Shown here: positions 35,801 to 47,937 of the stretch, in pieces
Layout: the number at the start of each line of letters is the position of its first letter
Numbering within the stretch: the first letter of the stretch is position 1
Assembly: GCA_007449985.2 (NCBI GenBank)
Contig: VIIQ02000047.1
Span: 444,001-508,000, forward strand
DNA length: 64,000 bases
Direction of reading: 5' to 3'
DNA from: Desmodesmus armatus
Lineage: Eukaryota > Chlorophyta > Chlorophyceae > Sphaeropleales > Scenedesmaceae
Notes under the pieces: model-generated
What the model was told of the DNA's origin: nothing
Database searches by the model: none
What the model saw: the letters and a program-made list of their open reading frames with translations, nothing else
Made by a program: the position numbers and the translations under genes

Positions 35801-38800
35801 GTGCTGGCTGCCAGATGGACCGCAGCCTGAGGGCTTGCCAGGGTGTTGTGTGCTGCAAAAGGCTGCTCATCCGAGCAAGCTGATCTGATACTGCCCCCGG
35901 CAGCAATACCTGGTCCTGGATAAACCCTGCATGCAACCAAATAGGAGATGAGACACGGACACATGGCGGAGTGTTTGTTGTGTCAGTTTGTGTGCTTCGC
36001 CAGGCCACTCAGCTAGGCTGGCCTAGCCACAAGCACATGCAATGCTGCTTCGACTCCCACATACTGCATGCCATTCCCCAATGAGTTGATGTTGACCTGG
36101 TGCTCGTGCATGGGGAATGGCATGCATACTGCATGCCATTCCCCAATGACTTGATTGTAGCCGCAGGGGTTTCCAACAAGCCCAGTTGCAACTGCCACAT
36201 GTAGCCCAAAAAAAGCCAGCACTGCTGAACTGTTTGTTGAAGGCAGTTGCTGACTGGCTAACTGGTTATGTAGGGCCTGTCTGTACTCACCAAGATGCAG
36301 GCCAGCTCCGAACCACTCCTGCAACGCCCTCGCAGACCGCGCCTGCATCACGTCTGCCTGCCTCAAGACCTCCGTCCTCTCCGCCTTCAGCTGATCGCGC
36401 TGCTGCGGATCATGCTCACCAACCAGCTGCCCGTCCATGTCTGACACCCTCAGCTCTGTCGTGGCTGCCTGCCAGAAATAGCTGAAGCCATAGCCACAGA
36501 GCTGCTGGCTGAGCCAGGGGCAGGCATGAAACAGGCAACGCACGATGCGGGCATCACACCCGAGCAGCACATGCACCAGCACTGCTGCCGGTCCTGAGAG
36601 GTACTCCGCCCCCTTGCTGGCTCCGTCTGCCGCTGTTGTAGTGCCCCAGGCCGGTGCTGCTGCCGCCGCTGCGGAACCGCTCCCCAGCCAGGCGGCTACC
36701 TCCTGCGCCCGGGCAGCTATGGTGCCGCCGACTGCTGCAGCAGCGGCGCCGCTGTCTGGGAGCAGTACGCTGCCGTCGATGCTGCTGACGCGCAGCGGCA
36801 GCGGGTCTGCCAGGGCTTGCTGCAGCAGGGGGGCTGCAAGTCAAGCCGCTGACAGCAGCCGCAGTGGGCGCTGCAGATGCAGGAGCAGCTTGAGGGAAGT
36901 CTCCAATTCTGACTCAGCTTTCAGAGCATCACCTCGCCTTGCACCGTACCTGTCGTACATACCATCAGCGTAAAGGGAGGCGCTTTGGCCGTCAAGGCTC
37001 CAGGTGTTGCAGGGTCCGCTGCCTGCGATCGCAACCTGCTCCTCTGGGTGCCTGTGCAGCAGCCTGCACACCCAAGCTGCTGCGCTGCCGGCGCTGCCGC
37101 TGCTGCTGTCCAAAGCAGCGACGGCATGCAGGCAGGCTGCCTTTAGCAGCGCACCCACAGCAGCATCCACAGCAGGAGAGCTCCAGTAGTTGGAGCTGTC
37201 GGCTGGCAGGTACTTGAGGCGCATGAAAAGCACGTCCAACAGCAGCGGAAGCAGCTCGTTGTGCTGCAGCAGCTGCTCAAGCAGCTCTGCATCCCAGAAC
37301 AGCCGCAGCAGCCACGGCGGCAATCCCAGCTGCTGCTGTGGCTGCTCCTGCTGCTGCTGGCCGGCAGGTCCCCAAAGACGCATGCACCGGGGAAAAGCAG
37401 CACCGCGGGCTGCTGCTGGTGCTGTGCAGCTGCTCCACGCCGCTGTGCCTGCTGCTGCTGCTGCTGCTGCTGCTGCGAAGCAGCGTCGGCTGCAGCATTC
37501 GCGCCCAGCATGTGAGCCTGCAGGGCCTCTGCCACCACAAAGAACCATGCCTCGCGCTGCAGGGCGTTCATGTCTGACAGTTGCACACGCAGTGCTGACA
37601 GCCAACTTGTTAGCTGTACGGTACCCCCTGCACCATCTTTCGTGCTGCCTGCATCACCAACACCACCGCTAGCAGCAGCAGCTCCTGCTCCTGCTGTGCC
37701 AGCAGCAGCGGACGCAGCAGCAGCAGCAGCAGCAGCAGGCGCAGCATGCTGCCATGTAGGACTCCATGCCAGGCCCTGGGCTTGCACCCCTGTAGTGCAA
37801 AGGCCCAGGACCTGCACCGGAGACCTGAAAGCCATTGCTTCGGCCAGCAGCTCGGCAGCACATGCTGTCATGGCATAGCGCACGCTGCCGTAAAGCCCCC
37901 TCCAGTCGCCGCTGCTGCCTGTGTTGGGACTACTACTGCTGCTGCTGCTGCTGCTGGTAGGGGTAGCGGTCCCGCCCAGCTGGCGTGCTGAATCGGGACC
38001 GCTGGCAGCGGCCACAAAACAGCTTGCCATGTGGAGTGCCTCTGCTACATCGTCTTGTGTGCTGTCCTTGGCCTGCAGGCACTGCTTGCCGAGCTGCAAC
38101 AGCAGTGCCAGCTGCGGCTCACGCAGATGCTGCAGGGCTATGGTGCTGCTGGAGCCGCCATTGCTGCCGCCACTGCTGCCGCTGCTGCCAGGGCGGCTGC
38201 TGGTCAGCTGTGTCATCAGGAGGTGCACCAGCTGGCAACGGATCTCTGTCTGCTCGTTGAGGAAGCGCTTGGACGCATCCTGCAGGCATGCGGCAACATC
38301 GGGTTTGGGCACGTTGTGATGATCGCAAGTGGAAGACCTCACAATCAGGCGATTGACACCTTGCAACAGCACACAGAGCTAATTCATTGCAGAAGGGTTG
38401 CAACCAGTAGACGGCCTGTTGGCTGCTGGCTAATAGGGTTGTTTGAGTCACTCAGTTCCCTCTTTGAAAGCGCAGCCCCGCAATTAGCCAGTCACAGAAG
38501 CTGCCTGAACACTGAGCACTCACCGTGAGCGCTCTGCCGAACACCCTCCAGTCATCAGACGCAACAGCAGCTGTGACCAGCAGCCTCCAGCCATTGACAC
38601 GAACTTCAGGGTCTGTGTTGCTGACGCGCTGCCAGGCATCATCCTTGACTGAGCTGTGGGCGCCTGCCGCTGCAAGAGCTGCCAACGCTGCATCCGGACT
38701 GCCAAGCTGCAACAGCACATAGCACAAAGAGGATACACGCACATAGCACAGCACAGCTCAGCACAGCATCATTTCTGCCGGTGCGGTGCATGCAAGTAGT

Positions 38801-41800
38801 GTGGTGCCAAAGCTGCATCTGGGCTGCCAAGCTGCGACAGCCACAGGCACGCAGGCACATTTCACAGCACGGCACAGCATGAATATGCCTATGGGGCACA
38901 TTCAAGAGAGATGATGATGCCACTGCATGTGGTGCAACCAGCACACAGGTGTGCTGCTTGCAAACAACACCTTGTTTCTCTACGCAGACTGGAGGCGACG
39001 TTGCCAACTGCTTTTAGACTGTGACAGTCCAAATACGTGCTGCAAGTTGTACGTGCAGCATCACATACAAATGGCCACAACAGCAGCCATGCTTTGTTGT
39101 CAGGTTGTATGACAGCACTACACCGGCAAGCGTTCTATCAGCACAGACCGCTCATCCGTAACAGCCATATCAACTTGTAAGTATGTTTAGCATGCTGTCG
39201 GATAGTACACATGCTGGGGGACAAGTACCATGCACTTACAATGTGTTCAAGTGTGCCGCTGGTCCACAGTGGCTCCAGAATGCTCCTCTGCTGCTGGCGT
39301 GGCAGCATGTCAAACACACTGCCCTTGTACCGACCCAGCAGCTTGTCAGCAGCCAGCAGGGGAGCTAGCTCGCCTGCAAACCGCTCACCCTCTCCTGCAG
39401 GGACAAATATCAGCAGCAGAAAGGCGTCAGGGTTTAGGGCCGGCTTCAACTCTGGTGGGCAATGTCATAGATGTGTGGGTACTGTGTCTACGAGTAACTA
39501 CACCTCATTAGACTCCCAAGCAAGGCCTGGCAGGTGCTGGCGCAGGTGGCAGGATTGGTGTATTCACCAAGTGAGAGATGTTGTGTAGTTGCACCCTTGC
39601 TGTCATACAGAGGTTTCCATCAGGTAGTAGACCCTGGTGGAATGGCAGCTACCGCGTTGCGTACACAATGCTGCTTGTGCATCCTGGGCTGTTTGTGGTA
39701 AAGATGCTTGCATTGAGACTGTGCAGCGCTTTTGAAGCGGTGTGGTGACCATTTTTGAAGAGACATTTGAAACTCCACAGTACACCACAGTCAAGTGCTT
39801 CCCACACCAAACTTAGCATGCCACTGTGCAACACCCATGCAAGAACCTCACCTGGTTGGAGCGCAGGGAAGGGGAAAATATCCAGCAGTTGCAGATTCCA
39901 TGGGTCGACTGATGTCAGTTTGGCTGCCATGTATCTGTTCAGTAAGGTGTTCATCTCAGCTGCTGATGGCCTGAGGCAACTGCGGTACTGTAGGACGTGC
40001 TGGGTGAATGAGGAATCAGCCCAAAGCTGTGAGCTGCGATGAGCCCAGCCTGCAAGCTGCAGTCCCACAGACTCCTGCAGCAGTAAGAGCAGTATCGGAT
40101 GCACATGTGAATATGCTGATATGGGGCACAGTGAGCTGTGCTGCAGGGAGTCACATGCAAAGACAGGCCCAACCAACCCGCTAAACAGCACCAGCATTGA
40201 TGTGGGGAAGAGGAATGCGCAGTCGGCAGCATGCCAGCGCAGCTCGAGTACACGCAAGCATGCGGCCATGCACGGTGCGGCGAGTCCCACCTTGACACGC
40301 CTGCAGCAGGACACCTGCTGCTCCTCGCTCAACAAGAAGAAATAGCTTGCAGGCAGCAGCAGCAGCTGCACAGCACTGCAGCTCTCTGCAACCGCTGCTG
40401 CATGCTCTGCCTGCATCTCAGGGGTCAGCTCCTGCAGGAGCGATGCCCGCAGCAGCGGGATGCAGGACGGGCTACTGCCGTCTTTCCCGCCGCTCAGCAC
40501 AGCATGCTTCTGTGGTTTCCTCCACTGTGCTGGCTCTGCCAGGAGCTGCAGGAACTGAGCCAGCAGTGCTGACTTGGCTGCAGGGTGCTTCTGGAGTGCC
40601 GTGAGGACCATAACTAGGCCTGTGGTGTGTTGAATGCTGGGGAGAGCTTTGGTGGTCTGTGGGGCGAGGTTTTCCTGCAGGAGGTTCTTCAGACTGGGCA
40701 CCAGTGCACCACTGATCACAAGCTCTGGGAGGCACCTGCACAAGGAGCAAAGGTGCATGCATGGACGTGTGGTCGACAACAACAACAACATGGTTATACC
40801 CCATTACAGGGTTGAAACGTGTAACACAGTGTGTAGGTCCTATTCCCATGCTTTTTTTGTTCCGGGCGCTGGGCACCTCCTGGCTTAGGGGGTTGGGCGT
40901 CTCCCATCGGTGTGAGGCTTTGCCTCAAGCTCCCGGCAGCTGGGTTTACTCGGCTGTTGCGTGTGTGGCCAGCCGGTGGGGGTCCGCCCCCCCCCCCCCC
41001 CCTCTGTACCTAAACAAAAAAACAGAGTGTGTTGCGTGACGCTGAGTGCACAGCAAAGTGGTGAGTAGCTGGTTGTGGAGGATGTTGCTGGACAGCACCC
41101 AGTCAGAAACGTACTACAATCAAGATGACAAGCTGCCAGATGCCCCTCATGAACTTCCAGCCACATGGCGCGACAGCGCATATACAAAAGAGTGCAGTGC
41201 CAGCCTTTCTGTTAGTCAGTAACCGTCCTGCCGCATACCTGAGGCCCTGCGTCTCCTCCCCCTTGCCTTCACTTGCCCCCCAGGCAAACGGTGTGCCCGA
41301 CCAGCCCCTCCTAGCAGTCGACTTCCATGCTGTCTCCTGCAAGGCCCTGCTGTCCTGCAGGAGCCCCAGCACAGCGCCCTTGTCCGCTGCATACAGCACA
41401 TCAAACAGGGCCCAGACCATGCATGCCAGGGCCTTCGCACGGCGCTGCTGGCTTGGAGATGCTGTCGCTGGCGCATCGTTTCCTGCACCGGCGCTGTCAT
41501 CATCGGAGGATTCATCGCTGCTGTCTGCAAAGCCATCCAGGACAGCAGCAGGGACGCTGCCTGCGGCTCGTGCTGACCTCAAACATGATGCGCTGCTGCC
41601 AGCCGATGCAGCAGCTGCTGGTGGTGGGCTGTCAGTGTCAGGCTGCTGCGGGCGAGCATCACAGCACAGATGGGTGCGCAGGAGCTGGAACAGCTGGGCC
41701 ATGTGCTGGGGGTGGTGCTGCAGGCGCTGCAAGTAAACCTCCATGCTGCCATCCGGCTCAGCTAGCTGCACATGAGAGTGGCGAGCAGCAGTGACAAAGG

Positions 41801-42804
41801 GTGCAAGAAGGGATGTGGGATCACAATCACAGATGCATGCATGGTGTCTTTACTCGTGCAGGGTTGAGCTGCTGGGCCCATGCCCGATGTAGTACTGCCG
41901 TGTGCGCACATCTGCTCATGTCATACAGCGGCCATGTGCATTTGTAACCGTCGGCTGCTATAACAACTGCGAATATGTCAGTCTCAGGCAGTACTGTGCA
42001 ATGTGCAGGTGCGCGCCCCTCACCCCTTCAGCTACACGCTGGTCAATCGCGTCCATGTTGAGCTCCAGTAGTTGCAGGAAGATGCCTGGCTCCCTCCTGA
42101 CTGACTGTGCCAAGGCCTCCTCCAAGGACACTAGCTTGGCATCTATGGCTGCCTGCAGTACGCTGCAGCTGCCGAAGCGCAGTACATGCTTGGCACCAAA
42201 AGCATTCAACAGCTGCTCTGCCTCTGCATGTGCTGAGGCGCTGTCTGTGCCAGTGCCAGGTAGGCCCGTGCTGGGGGCTTGGGAGGTGTTGGCAACAGCA
42301 GCGAGCTGCAGGAGGGCTTCACCCACTTGCTGGCTGGCTGCATCATGGCCGACACGCTTGATCAGCTGCTGTGCATGGTGCTGCAGGCAGTGGGAGTGTT
42401 GCCCGGCCAGCTGCTGGAGGTGCCCTTTCTTGGCGGCTCGTTGCAGCACCTGGGGCATGCATGGGGCAGCAGGGGTTCGCAAGGCGCCAGGTCAACGAAT
42501 GAACATCGACGGACGAATTCAGATGTCGAGGGCTGGGTGCAGCAGCTTACAATCGGGCTGATCCCATACTTGTGGTGGCGTGCAGGTCCCTGTGCATGTC
42601 AGCTGCTACAGGCATCTGATGGGCAGCAGGAAGACATATGCAATTATTCCAAGACGTAAGATTGCTGCCCTGACACACCTGCACTGTGAAGCTTTCAGCC
42701 ATGGCCCTCCTGGACCCAGTTGTGCTGTCATCTTGGAGACCCGCACACAGGGGGTCGAGCTGCCCTGCCTTAGCAGCAGCAATGAGGTCTTCATGTCTGA
42801 TCAT
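26816..42804 (-). CDS. very large helical-repeat (HEAT/ARM-like) protein, unrecognised
   Basis: Exons read in order on the minus strand: 42804-42679 (ATG), 42449-42024, 41765-41239, 40735-39852, 39394-39240, 38706-38524, 38279 to about 36291, 35926 to about 34616 (with breaks), 34035-33615, 33342-32963, 32284-31889 (preceded by two sister copies), 31637-29824, 29184-28847, 28702-28282 and 27895-26816. The first junctions agree in phase. The total is about 3,400 codons. The protein is Leu/Ala-rich and amphipathic throughout (LLQLLELNMDAIDQRV, ELLEQLLQHNELLPLLLDVLF), with polyQ/polyA/Ser-Gly inserts and a basic, Gly-Arg-rich C-terminal region (RGHGRGRGMGF). An alpha-solenoid scaffold is inferred. 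URB1-like and VIRILIZER-like proteins were considered but no diagnostic motif was found. Frame changes near 37.4 and 34.9 kb and in-frame stops at 36841, 35670 and 31239 mean it could be decayed, mis-assembled, or more than one gene. Confidence 0.5.
28089..28110. repeat. perfect 22-bp palindrome with two TGAGTCA/TGACTCA sites
   Basis: Bases 28089-28110 equal their own reverse complement. Each half carries the bZIP/AP-1 core TGAGTCA. It lies in an intron of the large minus-strand gene. Confidence 0.85.
29255..29380. repeat. GTGA/GTGT microsatellite
   Basis: A GAGT tetranucleotide run with interspersed GTGT lies in an intron of the large gene. It generates spurious His/Thr/Leu/Ser ORFs on the minus strand. 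Confidence 0.9.
32284..32640 (-). repeat. triplicated exon of the large gene
   Basis: Three copies of an exon start encoding VLTI(E/D)DFMPAAAHPESLI begin at about 32,612, 32,440 and 32,284, with spacings near 172 and 156 bp. All three stay open in one frame through the intervening intron-like DNA. The two left copies have a cag acceptor, while the right-most has caag. Only the copy at 32284 continues into the long downstream exon (AKLTSTDNNEATVALRLLLK). A poly-G run lies between copies near 32,338. Confidence 0.8.
36111..36145. repeat. 15-bp perfect inverted repeat, 5-nt loop
   Basis: Arms tggggaatggcatgc (36111-36125) and gcatgccattcccca (36131-36145). A third copy of the right arm lies at 36065-36079. 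It is in an intron of the large gene. Confidence 0.85.
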
Positions 42805-43434
42805 GTGTCTGTCATCAAGTCACGCCGTCCAAGGGCCTCGATTGCAAGGGCTCTTACAATCGGGCAGATCAGCTACAGCCTGGAAGGCTAGGTTTACCGC
42901 ACTGACGGTATGGATAGATCAGAACTGGACGATAGTATGCTAGGTCTAGCTGCTACCTCGTCCAAGGGGACCGATCCGCAATGCGGTGGTATCGGAGGTT
43001 TTGGGGGTTACGAGGTGTCGCAGAACATCGGACGGAGAACCTTCATACACATTGAACACTGTGTGACACCTGCAACCTACCATTTAATGTGCGCCTGAGC
43101 AGCCCCCTGCATTGAGTTGAACTGCCCCTGGCATCACTGATCAGTACACATGTGCTAGTACTGAAGGTCATGACCAGTACACATGTGCTAGTACTGAAGG
43201 AGTACCGTATGGACATGGACACCCAGGCGCAATTCTTCAACGCATAGCTGTGGTCAGAAAATGGATGCAGTCATTGCATGTATAGCACAGCTACAGGTCA
43301 ACAGCAACGCACATGCCGTACAGTGCGCAATGCAGTGCACAACTGCAACGTTCAACACACCACTGACACAACACGCTGCAAAACATGTGGCAACAAGGTG
43401 GACTGCACCTCACATGGTCACACTGCTACTGCTG
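42805..43434. other. intergenic between two minus-strand genes
   Basis: No gene seen. It contains two copies of cagtacacatgtgctagtac plus tgaagg (43141-43166 and 43174-43199), a 33-bp tandem direct repeat. It should hold the promoter of the large gene and the 3' end of the dehydrogenase gene. Confidence 0.5.
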
Positions 43435-44980
43435 CTAGCCCCTCGTCACAAACCACGTGGCAGGGTCCCTGCTGCTGTACAACTCCCAGAAGTCATCAGC
43501 CACAGACTCTGGTGTGATGGTGGCGGACCCGTCCGGGTCTCCCCTTGTCCCCTTGACCTGCAGCGACAGATTGTGCAGGTGCAATGGTATTCAGGATACT
43601 GCTGCATCAAGCTAAAGCAGATGGAGTGCAAGCATCGCAGAGTAGGGCTTGAAGGCGCTGGTGCATGCAATGATGCAGGGTGCAGGGATTTGATGCTGCA
43701 AGCCTGGGCCAGGACCAAAACAGTAGTCGCTTGAAGCAGTGCTCGCCGAGGCTGTGCTAGTAACACTGGGGTCATCCTCATGAGTCCTTGCAAGGCCGAT
43801 TGGCTTGCTGGCTAGTGCCAACATTGGGTTACTGTCCACAACTACTGTATTGTGCGGTACTGTACGATAACTGGGCTCACCCCTCCCATGACAGTGACCT
43901 CAGCCACGTAGATCCCATCAGGCGCCAGGGCCTTGTGCATGATGTGCACGAGCTTGCGCTGTGCTGCCTTCGCCACCCCAAGGGTGACCATGCCCCAGCT
44001 GACTGCAGCAGCAGCCATGTCATCCCGCTCCAGGGCTAGGCCCCCTCCTGTCACCAACACAGCACCCTGCTGTGCCTTGAGGTCTTTGTACGCTGCTTGT
44101 ACAGCTGCCACCAGCCCTGCAGCTCAGTGGAAGTTGCACATGAACACACACATTGCCAGTCCTGTAGTCAGGTAATCACTTTACAGCGCCGAGTCCCCTT
44201 CCTCCACCTCAGCAAGGGTGCTGTGTATGTGGATGCTGTTGTGAAGGTGTGCGCACTTCAGCACGTGGCGGTGCAGACACGTCAACAGCTGCTAACCGGG
44301 GAGGATTGCCTGACACACGATCGTACCCGGCAGTGACTCAATCTCACACAGACAGCACTTGTTGAGCTGCGTGAAGCCACAGGCGCATGTGCCTGCAAGC
44401 CTTGCTTGGCACTCAAACCAGTCACTGCTGCAGTGGTGTGTGGTTGCTGCTGCACACTGAGGCCTCACCTGTGACTGTGACATTGTAGGCACTCTGCAGC
44501 TGCTCAGGGGTTGCTGTCAGCAGCGGTGCTGGAGTGGAGAGGGGGTTCCAGAAGAGGACTGATACAGGCCCCAGGTCCTGGCGCACTGCTGCTATCGTGG
44601 CCTTGACTGCAGATGCATCTGTCAGGTCTGTAGGGTAGGCCTGGAACAGGGCACATCACATGTTGCACTGAAGGGGAAATCCCATGCAGCAACCTCGGAC
44701 ACACTGCATCATATGATGCATGGTGGTCTGTCTACCTTAGCGCTGATCCCCACTTCCTTGAGCTCTGCATGTGGCGTGAACAAGGTCAGTCGTGACAGCA
44801 CTTCAGGGGTTTTCACGCTTCTGCCTTGCACACTGTAGTACTCCTACCTGCTACAGCTGACTCCAGGCGAGCAGCAGTCCGGGCCAACAGGGCCAAGCTG
44901 AATCCCTCTTTTCCGAACCGTCTACTGAAGGACGCACTGATCCCAGGACCGTACCCTGCAACAACGCAAACCTTGGTCAT
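43435..44980 (-). CDS. short-chain dehydrogenase/reductase-like protein, atypical active site
   Basis: Five exons join in phase: 44980-44848, 44764-44736, 44640-44469, 44116-43881 and 43557-43435 (stop TAG), giving 230 residues, a normal SDR length. A Rossmann start is visible (VCVVAGYGPGIS, Gly 9/11/13) with the FSRRFGKEGFSLALLART helix. A YPTDLTD turn follows, then VSVLFWNPLS in place of the NNAG motif, and the C-terminal half has ALAPDGIYVAEVTVMGG. The catalytic YxxxK is missing its Tyr: the site reads LGVAK, with Leu at 157 and Lys at 161. The matching Ser region reads TGGG. Some bacterial and algal SDRs share this form (from memory), so the protein may bind NAD(P) without classical catalysis. 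The substrate is unknown. Confidence 0.85.
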
Positions 44981-45904
44981 GATCGATTGTGATCAGTACT
45001 TGATGTGTTGATCGGTACAACGGCAGAGTCAGGCGATACGGAAAGCCAAATTACGTGCTGCACGAGTGACCATTCAGTTCAACCTGGGCATGGAGGTGCC
45101 CACCAGCAATCCCACTGGTGACAGGTCATGACCCGTGATCACTGTACAGGTCACTGTATAATGAACTGCACATACAGTTTGGCATACTGCTCACAACAAT
45201 CCTTTTAATGGTGACACGGAAATCAGATGTTTCTGCAAGGCCTCACATATGGCTCAATGAGACACCGGCAGGCCACACAAACACAGCCATTGCAACTGCA
45301 TGACAACCGTGCAGACTGCAAGACAGACTGCAGCTGCACAGCTGCCATGGCATGCTGCAGTGTGACACAGTGCTGACACACACCCTGAATATATTTATTT
45401 ATATAAAACCAACAGACACTTCAACTTCATAATGACAGGTTGCAACTTCATCAACCGCCACACTGGTACTGCAGCCTCATGCCCTGCCCCTGTGGCGATG
45501 TGTTCCACGATGACGGCGGCACCTGCGATCATGCAGCAAGCCCAGCATAAATGGTGCCTTGCCTTGTGACCGCGTCTCTTTCAATGGGTTTCTTTCAATC
45601 CTGCCGGTAGGCAGGAAGACATGCATGAACAGGAGTGCAATGTGTGAAAGGAGCCCTGCAACCTGACAAGCTTGCACTTGTGATGTGCCAACCTTGCAGA
45701 TACTGCCACTGAACACTGCAGGCATAGTATGTCATTGCACCATGCTGCAGGCATGCATATGTGTCCTCTCACCGCCAGACTACACCTACCTTTGGGACAC
45801 TGCAATAGGTCTGTAGGATGCAGTGGATAACTGAATGAACACGATGCCAGTCGCTGCAGCGCACCAAGCGCTGTTCACTGTCAAAAAAACTGTGCTTCCT
45901 GGTG
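44981..45904. other. intergenic
   Basis: No gene recognised. It includes the presumed promoter of the dehydrogenase gene and an AT-rich patch near 45,390-45,410 (atatatttatttatataaaa). Confidence 0.5.
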
Positions 45905-46465
45905 TCAACTGCAGGCTGCTGCAGCATGCGCGGCTGGCACGTTGCAACGGCAGGCTGCTGAGGCCTGCGCAGCTGCAGGGTGCAACTGCAGGTTGCTGCA
46001 GCCGCCGCACTGGGCAGCTGGAAGGGTGCAACTGCGGCTGCGGCTACAGCCTGTGAAGCTGGCAGGGTGCAAGTGCAGGCGGCCACGGCCTGCGCAGCTG
46101 GCAGGGTGCAACGACAGGCTGCTGCTACCTGTGAAGCTGGCAGGGTGCTACTGCAGGTTGCTGCAGCCGCAGCAGTGCGCAGCTGCAGGGTACTACTGCA
46201 GGCGGCTGGGGCCCTTTGAAGCTGGAAGGGCGCAACGGCAGGGTGCAGGCTGCTCTAGCCTGCGCAGCTTGCAGGGTGCTGCTGCGGGCTGCTGCGGCCT
46301 GCGCAGCTGGCAGGGTGCAACTGCCGGCTGCTACAGCCTGTGAGGCTGGACGGGTGCAGCTGCGGGGTGCTGCGGCCTGTGAGGCTGGCCGGGCGCAACT
46401 GCAGGCTGCTACAGCCTGCGCAGCTGGCAAGGTGCAACTGCACGCTGCTGCGGCCTGCATAGCTG
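45905..46465. repeat. 39-bp minisatellite
   Basis: About 14 diverged units of roughly 39 bp, each around gcgcagctggcagggtgcaa followed by ctgcaggctgctac. It lies past the stop of the 46.6 kb gene. A minus-strand TGTAA at 46477-46481, just right of the array, is a likely poly(A) signal for that gene. Open frames through the array (Ala/Cys/Ser/Pro-rich) are by-products of the 13-codon period. Confidence 0.85.
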
Positions 46466-46624
46466 ACACGAGCGCATTACATGGCCATGCCCCTGCTGCC
46501 TATGTCCAGCAGCTTGCAAGACTGCCGCCTGTGCTGTCCCTGCTGCAGACAGGGCCACCGGAACCGCACCCAGCAGGCTGCTGCTACACTCTGCGCTGCC
46601 ATTGCCAGCGCGCCATGCCCTGCT

Positions 46625-47937
46625 TCACGCGTCTGCAGTTGACCTGCTGTCTTTGGCTGCTGCTGCTGCTGCTGCTGCGGCTGCAGCAATGATGCTGGCT
46701 ACGGCTGCTTCATTGGTGAAGGGCTGCAGCTCCCAGAGTGTGCTGAGCGTGCTGAGCTCCTCCTGCGTGGACTCTAGACCGATGGTGCTGACGGCAGCCT
46801 CCTGTAGAACATACAATTGCATAGTGCAGGTTGGTGTGTGTACCTGCAAGGACCTGCGACAACCCTTATAGCATGCAGCAATATGTTGCCCATTCGGGTG
46901 TGATGGGGTGCTGAACATGTGCCATGCCTGGCCACTGCACCCCCAAACGCCAACCAACACCTTTTCTGCCTGCAGGTATGCCGTTGTGCCGCGCGCACAC
47001 AGCAGTCACTGTCCTGTTCATGAAACCATAACGCTGCTGCTGCTTTGAGGAGGACTACCTCAGGCTTCTGCTACTGCATGCCTATGCAGTGGGCAGGGGG
47101 CTTTGCATGGGTTTCAGCTAGGAGCGGCTGTCAGTAGCACCTCATGCAGCAGTTCCTTACCATCCATTCTAGGTCTTGCTGCAGGCCTACTGTGACTGCT
47201 CCCATCAGCAAGGCCAACTCCTCCGGCTCCTGCTCCACAGGTGCTGCTGCCTGCATGCTTTGCCCTGCTGCCCCTGCTGCAGCGTCTGCAGGGTCTGATG
47301 CTGCTTGCTGCTCTGTGAACGTTAACTCGCTGGTTACAGGCGCCTTCAAGTCCAGATCTAATACGGTTTGTGACAGCACAGCATCTTGGTACTGTCTGCA
47401 GGCTGCTGACATGCTGACAAGCAGCTGCTGCTGTGACTCCAGCGCTGCCCGCAGCGAGTTGATGGCAGTATGGAGCTGGCTGGCGGCATCTGAAGAGGTT
47501 TCTGTTGGGTTCTGCTGTTGCTGGATGTACTGCTCGAGACGGAAAGAGGGTGCCTGCAGCACAGGGTAGCAAGACATGTAAGGGAAGTCACAGACAAAAC
47601 AGACAGAGCGGCATGCTGCTTGATCTGACCAGCAAGTGCAGAGGTGTGCAGGTAGCGACACGTACCAATTGCACGAGACGTGTGTACACCTCTGCGGCCT
47701 CTTTTGAAGGCTTGCTGGCTTCAAGCCCTCCCAGGCAGCGCTGAAACGTAGCAACAGCAGCCAGGCCAGCTGCTGCCTTAGCATCCCACGCCTGCACCCA
47801 GCACACGCACAGACGTGTAGTTGTATAATCAATTATGCAACAAAGTGTGACGGTTGCAGGACTGCTAGGCACACCTGCAGCCCGTTGGCAAATTGCACCA
47901 GATCATCATTCAGCACTCCAGATCCACTCTGGTCCAT
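46625..47937 (-). CDS. unrecognised 252-residue helical protein
   Basis: Four exons join exactly in phase: 47937-47875 (ATG), 47791-47666, 47553-47161 and 46801-46625 (stop TGA). The protein begins MDQSGSGVLNDDLVQF. It continues with predicted helices (EAAEVYTRLVQ; SFRLEQYIQQQQ; LHTAINSLRAALESQQQ), an acidic middle (EQEPEELALLMG), and a last exon rich in helix formers (EELSTLSTLWELQPF) ending in polyAla and KDSRSTADA. Coiled-coil character suggests a subunit of a larger complex, which is inference. No membrane span or signal peptide is visible. It is divergent from the GT2-GH9 gene, with 677 bp between start codons. Confidence 0.72.

Noticed and set aside
40780..41100. Possible retroelement tail (poly-C, then tacctaaacaaaaaaac) in an intron
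   Set aside because: No second copy, target duplication or coding remnant is visible in the window.
26816..42804. Naming the large gene URB1 or VIRILIZER
   Set aside because: Length and helical character fit both loosely, but I could not see the RPPSMHVDDF-type motif of VIRILIZER or any URB1 signature, so no symbol is given.
45942..46692. Ala/Cys-rich ORFs over the minisatellite
   Set aside because: The 39-bp period keeps all frames open. Composition is that of the repeat, with no start context or splice sites.
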